DNA of 64,000 nucleotides from Achatina immaculata (Eukaryota; Mollusca; Gastropoda; Stylommatophora; Achatinidae): positions 32,056,084 through 32,120,083 of the forward strand of contig CM019719.1 in the NCBI GenBank assembly GCA_009760885.1. Direction: 5' to 3'. Under the pieces are notes generated by a model. It was given only the letters and a program-made list of their open reading frames with translations. It was not told the origin of the DNA and ran no database searches. The translations under genes and the position numbers were made by a program. Positions 11,001-23,000 of the stretch are shown here, piece by piece (the first letter of the stretch is position 1; every line of letters begins with the position of its first letter).

Positions 11001-14000
11001 TTTAAATAAAACTACCACAAGTATACTTCAAGAAGCATCCATCAATACTGAATGTAAAAAAGGTCAGAAATGTTTACTTTCTGCTTTTTACAATTGCTGT
11101 ATGTAAGCAACCAAAAAAGCATGTGAATAACTATAGCCACTTGCAAATGAAATAGATAATAGTATACTCTATTAGAGACATTAATACTGCTAAAACACCC
11201 ACAATGGCACAGCAAGGAGAGAGGATAGGAATCCAACCTTAAAAAAACCTGCTGAAGCAAGTATGGACTTTATGAAACACAGTTGCGGCACCATAAATTT
11301 TGCCTGCAGACCACAAGAAGTTGAAAGAATTTACTATGCTGTAAAATACCATTATGCTTCCTTGGTGACTGCTTTCTTGATTCAGGTCTGAGGTCACAAA
11401 TAAGAGGATATGACCACAATTCAAAATTAATACTTCATGGAAGAAGCTACAAAACAAACAAACAAACAAATATATATATATATAAATACATATATATATG
11501 TGTGTACATATGTATATATGTATGTGTGTGTATATATATATATATACACACACACACACATACATTCTTTCAAAATAATTATCCATTCACTATTTATATA
11601 TGAGGAATTTTCACATGATTTATACATTACTGATACCAAACATATCCCTAACTAAACTACAAAAATGAACTGCCATAAGGGAAGTAGTCTGTCTTAAATT
11701 TCTCCTATAAGAACATGTAACAGAGGCATGAGAAGATATGAATAAGATTCTACACTGATGCTCAATACAAATCTATAACCATAGAATATCTGATGTATGA
11801 AATGAAAGACTCTAAAGAAATCCTTTAAAAAAAGAACACAGAATAATTGTAAGGACATCCATACAGCACTTAAGAGAGGAAAGTTAGCTAAAGCAGATGT
11901 CTGCAAACTGTATTCAGCCAAGACCCTACTTCAATTCCACAAAGTGCCCTTGGAAACAGGCTGTGTCACTTCAGACAGCCAACTAAGGTCAAGATCAACA
12001 TGGTTCTCATCATGGTGGAGCTTACAAGAAAGTCTAACATTGCAAATCACTTGAAGAGTAATTTACGCCCTATGTCATGATGAAAGTTACTATGCTTGCC
12101 TGCAGAAAAGCTAGGATCCCATTCTCATAACATTCAAAGCAAGAACAAGAAAAGATACACCCAAGAGGAAACTGCATCCTTCCATGATGCCTCACGATAC
12201 ACATGAGGGAATAAAGAGCCCAACAAAGACTACCTGTTAAACTGAGGACAATACTTTGTGAATTATGAACACTGATTTGCAAGCCTTCCCTATATCAACA
12301 GTATTATGAGCCTTAATGTAGCAACAACAAGATCCTTATCTTATCTTCCTTCCTAGTGACCACAATACAGATCAGTGTTTCCCAAAGTGGGTGATAATGC
12401 TTCCCCTTGTGGGCATTCAAAATTGTGGGTGGTGAAAGAAAAAGGGTCAGCAGGGGGGCAGTGGAAGAAAAAAGGGCAGTAGGAGGGCAATGAGGGAAAA
12501 TGAAGCAGAAGACAGGGACAGTAATACTTTCCATCTTAGCACTTTTCAACCTGATACTGAGAAACTTGTGTCCCTACATGAAATTCATTCATCACGTTAA
12601 ATGTTGAGAAAATAATGCAGTAGGTGAGCTATAAGTATACTCCTTCATACTGTCAAATAAATTGGTCTTCCAGTTGAAATTTTTGTTATGTAATGCTTGT
12701 CCTAGTTTAATAGGTCATTGTGTGAGTAGTAGGTTCTAAGGACTGCAAACGCGCCTCAAACAGCCTCTGGCAGTCAAGTCCAGCTCCTGGCCTTCCCGTG
12801 GCAGAACTGTTTAAACCGACAGGAGAAGGGGCGAGGGCGAATATCTGGCACCTGAAAACCAGTTACTTAGGATAGATGAGTGGCACGTTTGGTAGCTCAT
12901 CTGCCGCTTTTGGCGAGATTTTCAGCTGCCGTGCGTGGAGCGGTGCTCCTCCCAGCCAATGAAGAAATTTGCAAATGAGGTTGCTGCACAGCATCACTGC
13001 GGAAAAGGTGGTAGAAAGGATAAATCGAAACAAACAGTCAAATCACGGCACCTCTGGTCTGGAGGTCGGCCACGTCCTGAGTGCAGTCATATCGGGTGAA
13101 ATGCATGAACCGGCTTGTCCCAGAGGTTAAGACACTGCTGGCGAGACTCTTCAAATGCCGCGCATGGAGTGAAGCTCCTCCTGGTCAAGGAAGAATGCGG
13201 AAAAGAAATAAAAGTTGCTGTGTGGCGCCGATGGGAAAAGGTGGTGGAAAGTGAAGTTTAACCGGTATGTCCAGTAGTATCACTACGAGAGCTATACCAC
13301 GGCACCTCTGCTCTAGAGGCCGGCCACGTCCGAAATACACCTACACTGGTGAAATATGCCTAAACCGGCACACACCAGGGGTGGAACTTGATGGCTAGAC
13401 ATGTCATGCCACCTCCGCTCTAGAGGTCGGTAATGCCTGATATACACCCATACTGGTGAATTTTGCCTAAACCGGCTCATACCAGGGGTGAATCTTGAAG
13501 GCTATGAATGTCACAGTACCTCTGCTCTAGAGGTCGGTCTCGTTCCAAACACGCCCATACTGGGATAATGCCTAAACCGGCTGAACCCAGGGGTAGAAGT
13601 CACTAGTGGCGAGGATTCGTCCTCCTGGACAAAAGCTCCATCCTGGTCACAACTAGGAAGGGTAGCGGCCATGACCGCAAAATGCTGAAGTCGGAGACAC
13701 TGGACCAGGGAAGTCTAGATAGGCAACCACCACTCACCCGGCGGGGATGTTTGCGTATCCTAATCACGCTGAGGTTTTCCGGTGAGAAAGTCCAACCCTG
13801 GACTGGATGGGCAACCACCTCTCACCCGGCGGTGATACACGGGTATCTCAAAACACGTCGAGGTTTTCCAGTGAGAAAGTCCACCTCTGGCCTGGGTAGG
13901 CTACCGCCTCTCACCCAGCGGGGATGCACTGATATCCTAAACACGTCGAGGTCTTCCGGTGAGAAAGTCCAACCCTAGACTAAACTGGTGCAATGAAAAC

Positions 14001-17000
14001 CACGGTGTCATGCAATCTCGCTTCCGAGACCCACCAAGAATACAGGCTAAAGCCCTGTGATACTCTGAACCCCTTGTGGTCCTCTCGTGGATCTCATGTG
14101 GTCTTTTTGGGGACCACACAGGGGACCACGGGACCTAACGAGGACCACAGGCGTGAATTCAGTAGGATCACAGTGCGGTTTTTGGTGGTAGAAGCGAACG
14201 AAGAAGAAGTGTGAGTAGTACATGGGGGGGGGGGGGGGGTAGCATTGCAGATGTGGCCTGGGAGAAAAGAGGCCAGCAACCCAAACAAGCCTGGGAAACG
14301 CTGATATAGATTATCTTCTATGTTTTTCATACACATACTACATGTCTCAGTTATTTTTCCACTGGTATTATAAATGTTGATCACAATTCTCCACACACTA
14401 ACTTAAATATCAGGCTTACTTCAAAGGTCCCAAAATCAATTAGGCCAGCATAAGAAAGATCCCCTGGGTGTCCTTTGATGAAGCTTTGAATAATATTCAA
14501 GGTCATTGTTGAAACCATGGAAGAAAAAAACTACCAGGAAAGAAAAACAAAAAAAAAGCATCATAAACTCAAATTTTAGAAAACTGAATCTCACACTGCT
14601 TAGTAAAGCAGCTAAGAAATGTGTAAATACCACTACGCTGGAGGTAAGAAAGAGAACTGAGTTAGCTGGATGAACATGAACAGTTTACATTGCTTAATGA
14701 AGTACCTACAGATGAAACTGTTAATTAATGGCAAAAAGCATTAACAGAGTCATTTTACAGTTATAAATGTACTGCTGTTTATAGGGCTTTGCTTGTGCTT
14801 TTCAGACAAAACACAGTCATTTACAATGTATAATTTCATTACAAAATAACTGAAATATCTGGTCAATAATGCTTATTACAAATCTTCTTTCATCACTGAA
14901 AGCAAAATGTCATACTCTGTTATATATCTTCCATCTAGTGATAATGGGCCTTTTGGCTAAGATCAAAGTGTAGTTCTGCACTCTGTAGAATGTACACTTT
15001 GTTATTTTGGAACCAACGAGGTGTTTGAGGCCGCCCTGCACATTGACTGCCGGGGGTAAGGTCCGCATCTCGTTACGGGTGGGCCCGGTTTGCAGTACCA
15101 CCGGGTCACGGCCTGTTGTTTTCGTTGTCTCAAAAACAAAAAAAACAAAAAAATCTAGTGATAATGGGTTCCATCCACCTGTGAATTTTTGTCCATTCAT
15201 TATGAGTGATTTCCTGTTATTTATTAAAATGATAGCATATTTTTAGTTCTGTTTCATGTAGCATTTTTGTATAAAGATGAACCATATCTCATTTTCACAG
15301 TGTCCATAGTAAAACATTTGAGACCTTTGATTTACAGAGTATCATCACCTGATGATGCTTCTAATGTTTTCTTCATTAAAAAAAAAACAAAAAACCATCA
15401 TAATAACAGGAAAGATAACTGGCAAGAGAGGCATGGGGAAAAAAATCAAGAGAAAAAAATTACTGACAGTCTAATGCGATGGCACAAAAAGTAATCAAAT
15501 AAGCCAAAAGAAAATATCAAGGAACAAGATCTATGAAGAAGCATGCCCATCAATGCCAAATCCCATGACTCCTATGATGATGATGATGATGATGATGACA
15601 CTTCTAATGAAAGGCTGGCCTCAATGGCCCCTCCAACTAGCTTTGTCCCCTGTTTTCACAGTGCACTCGCCAAAGCTGAATCCAATCCATCTCCTTATGG
15701 TGTCCACCAGTCTATACTGTTGCCATCCTCTTACTTTTTTTTCCTTCAACTTTTCCTTTTCAGTATGGTTTTCATTATTGTTTTCTCACCTCTTGATATG
15801 ATCAAAATATTTTAATCACTGTTCCAAAATAACCAGATGTATAACTAAGACTACTACAGTATATGATACACTCACCCATCACTACATTTTCAAAATGCTA
15901 CACTCATTCATCACTATATTTTCAAAATTTTACACTAACTCATCACTACATTTTCAACATGCTACACTCACTCATCACTACATTTTCAAAATGCTACACT
16001 CATTCATCACCACATTTTCAAAATGCTACACTCACTTATCACTTCAAAATGCTACACTCACTTACCACTACATTTTCAAAATTCTACTTACAATTCTCCA
16101 GACAAGAGATTGATTCCAAAATGAAGCTCCCTCTTCCAAGCTGAAAAGAACGCCACCAACAGGAGCACCAAAAGCAGCAGCTACACCAGCGGCTGCACCA
16201 GCAGACACAAAATCTCGTTTTTCTGTGTCACTCCGGAAGTCATGGAATATCTGTGCAAACCAAATGTTGCATTGTTTAAAAAAGTCAATTCACATATCGT
16301 TATTAGATATTTGCTCCAAGAACAAATAAAACAAAATAAAATTATCTTCATCCACTAAATTATCATTTTAAGAACCAACTTAGACCAAGAAATGACTTCA
16401 AATGCTTTTAATGTTTTAAAGAAATAAAATATTAAGGTATAATTTTTTCTTTCCTTTCATCATCATCATCATGTGCCGTGCCGACTGGCGTTGGCTATTA
16501 TGCTTCTCCAGAGTACACGATCCTTCATGCAGGCCATCAGCTCAGTTGGTGATCTCCTCTCACACCATCCCGTCAGACTGTCCAGTATCATTTCTCTTGG
16601 TCTTCCTCTTGATCTTCTTCCTTCTATTTTTCCTGTTGTTATAATATTTTCAATGCCCCCTCTTCTCATTGCATGTCCTATGAAAGTACATTGTCTCTCT
16701 CTTATCTTTTTGACAAGGTTTTTTGTCTCTCCAGCTCTTCTCCTACATTCTTCATTAGTTATTTTTGCTGTCCAGGGGATTCGCAACATTCTTCTAATAA
16801 ACCACATTTCTGCTGCTTCCAATGATTTTTGTGCAGACTTGCCTATTGTCCATGATTCACTTCCATATAACAAGATAGGTTCAATATAGCATTTTAGGAC
16901 TCGTTTTCTAACATTCATTGATAAGGATGTGTTGGTCAATATGTTTCTCATTCTCTGAAATGCAGTCTTTGCTTGGCCTATTCTGTTCCTAATTTCTGTT

Positions 17001-20000
17001 CTGCATTTCCCATCTGAAGTTATTACTGCTCCAAGGTATTTGAATTTCTGCACCTGCTTTAGAACAGTTCTGTTTAATTTAATACTGCATGCTGGTGGAT
17101 TCTGTTTCTTAGATATAACCATAGTCTCTGTCTTTTTGATGTTCAAAGTAAGGCCTTTCTGTTCACTTTCTTTGGCGACTTTATTCAAGAGATTTTGCAG
17201 GTCTTGTTGGTTCTCAGCTATCAGTACTGTGTCGTCAGCATACCGAAGGTTGTTAATATTGTATCCTCCAATTTTTATGCCTGGTTTTGTGATGATTGTT
17301 CTTAGAATACTCTCGCTATACAGAGAAAAAAGGTCTGGAGATAGTACACATCCTTGTCGCACCCCTTGTTTTATAGGTTGATATTTTCCAATTCTATTTT
17401 CAACTCGAACTGCTGCTTCTTGCTGCCAGTATAGATGTTTTACAATCCTCAGGTCTTTGCCGTCTATATTGATATCTTCAAGCATTTTAATAATTTCATT
17501 ATGTTTCACCTTGTCAAATGCCTTGGTGTAATCAATGAAGCATAAGTAGAGATCTTTCTGTACTTCTAAAGCTCTTTCTGTTAGTGTTCGTAAAGCATAA
17601 ATGGCATTGTGTGTTCCCTTTCCTTCAACAAATCCAAACTGTTCATCTGCTATTTCCATTATTATCTTTTTCCTTGTTCTTCTCATAATTATTCTCAGAA
17701 GTAGCTTCGTTATGTGACATGAGAGGCTGATAGTCCGGTGGTCGTCACATTCCTTTGCACCTGGTTTCTTTGGTAGTGCTATATAAAAGTGGATTTAATC
17801 AGGTCACTGGGAATATAACCACTGTTGTAGATGTCATTCAGTAACTTGGTTATTATTTTTATTCCTGTCTCCTCTAGTGCCTCTATTTCTTCTATTGTTA
17901 TATTATCAGGCCCAGTCGCTTTCCTTTAAAAATTCTTTTTTTTTTTTTATGTTTATGCATCAGCAGCATCATTATACTGAACTTACTTTCACGGAATGAT
18001 GGCTGTTTTTGCAGTTTTTTTTTTTTTACTGATGCAGTTCACGACAACACACTGCTTCTTATCAAAGTCATCACATTATCCATCCATTCATACAACTGTC
18101 ATACTCTTATTTTACATAATCACATTGTCCATCCATTCATATGGGTATCATTTTATACACTCATCTTAACATATATTCCAAAAGATGCTCATCTTAAGAT
18201 CTACTCCCAGTGATGTCCATCTTAAAATATATTCCCAAAGACACCCATCTTAAAATCTATTCCCATTGATGTCCATCTTAAAATATATTCCCAAAGACAC
18301 CCATTTTAAAATCTATTCCCAATGTTGCTCATCTTAAAACCTATTCCCAATGATGCTCTTCTTGATATCTATTCCCAATGATGCTCATCTTCAAATCTAT
18401 TCCCAGTGATGCTCTCCTTAAAAATCTATTCCCAGTGCTGCTCACCTTAACTCTTTCCCTGCCATCCATGATATGGCGAGGTCTTACGGTTAGTCTAGTG
18501 ACTGCCATCCTCGTTATGGCAAGGTTTGTTTTGTTGCAGCATAAAACCATTGTAACTTATGATTGTACACGATTTATTTGCACATGTCTGATGAACTTTC
18601 ATAGTTCAATCCAAAGCGTGGCTAACAACCGAGCGAAATCGATGTTTTAACCAAGAAATTTCAATATTTATTGTGACTTTAGAGGCATAAGGACATGTTC
18701 TATGACCTGACCACTATTTCTTAATTAAATAGACTGGAGAAGTAGTTAGAAGGTTATTTCAGACATTATTTTAGTGAGAATGGCACCACACGATGAGATC
18801 GGATGAAAATTTAAGTAGATCTGGAAATCGCCGATGGTAAACATTGTACATCTAGGCATTGCCGATGGTAAGCACTACACAGTTTTCAGCTAAAATCATC
18901 ATGCTACTTCTTTTTTCCTACAAAACTCTTCATTTATGAAATCTTCTTACAATTACAACTATTTTCATGCATAATATGTATACTTTAAAAGTGGAAGTAC
19001 TTTGTACATTCACTTTTACAACTATACCCCCTATACATATCAAGACCCGTGCTTTTTGTGTGGCACGGATGGGAATGTCCGCATTTTTTTCTGCGGCACA
19101 GGAAGAGTTAAAGTCTACTCCCATTGCTGCTCACCTTAAAGTCTATCCCCATTGATGTGGTCCTTCCCTGAGAGACTCCAGCTGCAATAACTGAACCAGA
19201 ATGAATCATGGGACCTTCCTGTGAATGTTGAATGTAACAGTGAATATAAAATTACTAAATAAAAAACATGCTCAGTCGTTCATAAGAAAAAAGATGTAAA
19301 ACTGTGCCATTGTCTTGACACAAAATAAACAGTATCTGGGGGGAGGGGGGGGGGGGGAAGGGAAGGAGAGAACAATTACAACAAAGCAATATCCTTATGA
19401 AGAAAATATATGATGGAATAACAAAACAGTAACTGAATAATCATGATTAATACAGTTTTTTTAACATGAAAGTTAATCTTTATCTACATGATTAACTTGA
19501 TTTTAGTTCTTTTCAAAAGTTAAGTTTTAAAAATGAGACATTATTACTGTAATGAGGACTATAAGCACAGAAATGGATATAATTACATTTGTCAACATTA
19601 TTAACATCTTTATCATCATTATATCATGCCATAAACAATCTTTGATGTTTCCAATCAGCTCAGCTGATGATTTTATATCAAATCATCATGTCATACCGTC
19701 AAAACTTTCTCCTCTGGTCTTCCTCTGCCTCTTTTGCTGCTCATACTGTCTATTGCTATGTGTTTAACCCTTTACCTCTTTATTTCAAGCCCAATGCCTT
19801 TCTACAAGACAAGAACCTATGAACCTACAAATCATGTCTAAGAAATGGAGGTGGATTGGGCACTCTCTGGGGAAACCTGACACCAGTATAGCAAGACAGG
19901 CACTGACATGGAATCCTCAAGGAAACAGAAAATGAGGAAGGCCTAGACTTAAGAGAAATTATGACAGTGCTCAGAGACAAGGGATACACATGGAAGGAAG

Positions 20001-23000
20001 CAGAGAATAATTCCAAGAACAGGGATGACTGAAGAGCCTTTATCCCTGGCCTACGCTCTCAAGGGAGTGAAAGGCAATGATGATGGTGATGATGATGCAT
20101 GCCTTTCTACAGTATTAATAAAATTAGTTCACTAGTGCTTGTTAAAGATCATTAGTCATTTTAGCTAAAAAAGGGATTCTTAATGGTCTTCTGAGAAATA
20201 TATCTCAAAGCCTCCAATGATCTTGGCCTTGGCATACTCCATTCATGAATTGTTTCTACTGAACACAACAGACTGAATGTAGTATTTCAGTACTAATTTT
20301 CTGATATTTGATGACAAAGAGAGGATAACCCTTGCCACATGTGGTGAAGATCCCTTGGGTAGCATTAGAAAATCATAGGTTTAAGAGGGAGAGGACAATG
20401 TTCAAGCAGATGGCTATATTTAGATATCGATCTGCAGCCCCAACAAACTGGAGATGCATCATAGCTGCTCCTGCAATTACCTGCTCTTGGGTTAAATTCA
20501 TTCATTCCTGTGACATGTCCTTTCCAGAACACTGTCTTTTTCACAGACTCCCTGAATGCAATACAGTCCACTGCAAGTTGACCAATGTCTTGCAGTGACA
20601 CATTCAGACTTTCTGTGATGTCCTGAGTCCATCTGCGGCAAGGTCATCCCTTTTCTCTTTTGCTGGGCACTGTGCCTTCTGCTATAAACCTTTCCAAGCT
20701 ATTGTGTCTCTTGATGTGGCCAAATTATCTCGGCTTTCTAATTTTTGTGGTGTTAACAAGCCAATTTTTCTGTGACACCTAATCCCATCAATATCTCTGT
20801 ATGTCATTTTCTTGGGTTAAATTTCTTCCCTTTAATGTTCAGAGACATGGGTGGAGATCACACTGCATCGATATGAAATGATGGTCACTGCACATGTTAA
20901 ATATAACATTATTTCTCTTCTCATATTTCCTTTTACCAACACTTGAAGTAAATCTTACCTTCCCAACAGCCAACCCGCCACTCACAGCACATATGACCCC
21001 AACGACCTTTGTAATCAATGTTCTGAAGCGAACAACACGAGGTACTATGACTCCATTCAGGTAGCATTTAATTTGTGGGATACCACTACCTGCAGCCACA
21101 GGCTGGGTGAAGAAATGAAATAAAAAATAAATTGCAGTTTAATCATTTTTTACAATAACTTGATAATTTTTTCAATTGTTTCTCATGGGAAAGGTTTGAA
21201 TACGGCGGGAGAGGCCCCAGTCACTCAGCTGTAGAAATGGTCACCTGACTTATTGTGGATCTGGGGAAATAAAGCTGACATGACATGACACTGAACACAT
21301 CATCCTCTAGTGTACTGACAGGAAACCAGGTCCTCTAAATGCCTCGATGATGTAACAGGGTTACCTACCTTACCTTTGATGATTTTGTTGTTGTTGTTGT
21401 TGTTGAAATAACTGATAAATTCTAAATACTGAGCTTATCTATTAAAAGGTGCAGTTGAAATAAATGAATGGATCATGAGATGAGGTGAATAAAGACAACA
21501 AATGAATGTGGTTTAAAATATATTTCCTATACTCCACATCAACCAGTCTCACGGGTGATCAGGAAAAGGAGATGGACATATGTTGGCCACTTGATGAGAA
21601 GAAATGAGCAGAGAATCCCAAAACAAGCTATCAAGTGGAACACAACAGGCCGAAGAAAAAGGGGCAGACCGCGTGAAACTCTGAAGAGAACATTATTAAG
21701 AGAGGCCAAGTTAACAGGCATAAAATCCTTTGATGAGGTTGAAAGACTCGCCGAAGACAGGAAAAATTGGCGAACTACTTTGCGAGCCCTATGTGACGTC
21801 TAATGGCACGGGAAGGATATAAGATATATATAAGATAAGATACTCAACATGCCAAACCAAGTCACGCCTGCAGTTTATCTTCTGTGCTTTGAAAAATTTT
21901 GCATTTTAAAAATAAATCTCCTTTGTCCTCTGCTTGAAAATAAGATAAACAATCATTGATTCTCTCAGTTCAAACTTCAGTACTGCTGTACACACCAACC
22001 CAATTGCTTGGAATAAGATAAACAATCATTGCTTCTCTCAGTTCAAACTTCAGTACTGCTGTACACACCAACCCAATTGCTTGAAAATAAGATAAACAAT
22101 CACTGATTCTCTCAGTTCAAACTTCAGTACTGCTGTACACACCAACCCAATTGCTTGGAATAAGATAAACAATCATTGCTTCTCTCAGTTCAAACTTCAG
22201 TACTGCTGTACACACCAGCCCAAGCGGACCAAATTTTTGACTCTTCTGTCTTGTAATCATTCTTCTCTTATGAACTATTTCTATATTCTCATACATTAGT
22301 ACTCTAAGTCTTAACAATATTTTGATTAACTCTGTCCTGCTATCTGTAAATATATATAAACTTTCTCTGCACTTTTGTTTTCCTTGCTCAGAGAAGAGCT
22401 CTCCAAGCTTCAATACAAGTACCACAAGTTATAACATGGTGTCTTTATATGAATGAATAGTGTCTTTATGGATACAAGTGTCACAAATAATAATATAGTG
22501 ACTTTACATGAGTGTCACAAATAATAAATTAAATTGTCTTTAAGAAGGGAACAAATATATCTAAAAAGTATGTTTTTTTAAAAAATTAAATCAGATCTTA
22601 AATACTTGTTCACATCCTATCCTCCATTATCTCATCTAAACAATATAGGCTACAGCTTCTTAACCTTTTAATGATTATGAACCTACTATGGAACCCACCA
22701 CAATATGTCCTTATACCCCCTTTGCCAACTGCTGAAACCATCATCATCACCAGTCCAGTTAGGTATCAGCATGACTTAAAAAAAAAAATCGTCTTCCTCT
22801 TCTTCAATCTCCCTGGAACCGCAAACTGGTGTTCTTTGCAGCCAATGCAGTGAAAATGTTGAGGCACAGCACTGTGTTGGCTTGGGAGCAAATTATGACA
22901 ACTATTTTTTTTCAGTCCCTGAGTACAGCTATAATACAGGGGTGTGCAATACTTCTTTAGCAGACTCCACCACCATGGGAACTATGGTGATCCCTGCCCT

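Noticed and set aside
14949..15152. Functional U2 snRNA gene
   Set aside because: First 12 nt missing, branch-pairing segment and middle altered, A-rich tail and TSD show retroposition.
15543..15815. 90-codon frame with an Asp run
   Set aside because: Driven by the (ATG)n microsatellite inside CLCN7 intron 8.
16458..17918. Horizontal transfer of a BovB element
   Set aside because: The RT resembles BovB, but RTE-type LINEs are common in molluscs; without a tree there is no support for transfer.
20959..21102. CLC-6 instead of CLC-7
   Set aside because: The filter region reads PQIKC with [21 protein letters not shown], as in CLC-7, whereas CLC-6 has PEVKC and GGLFVEKEGP.
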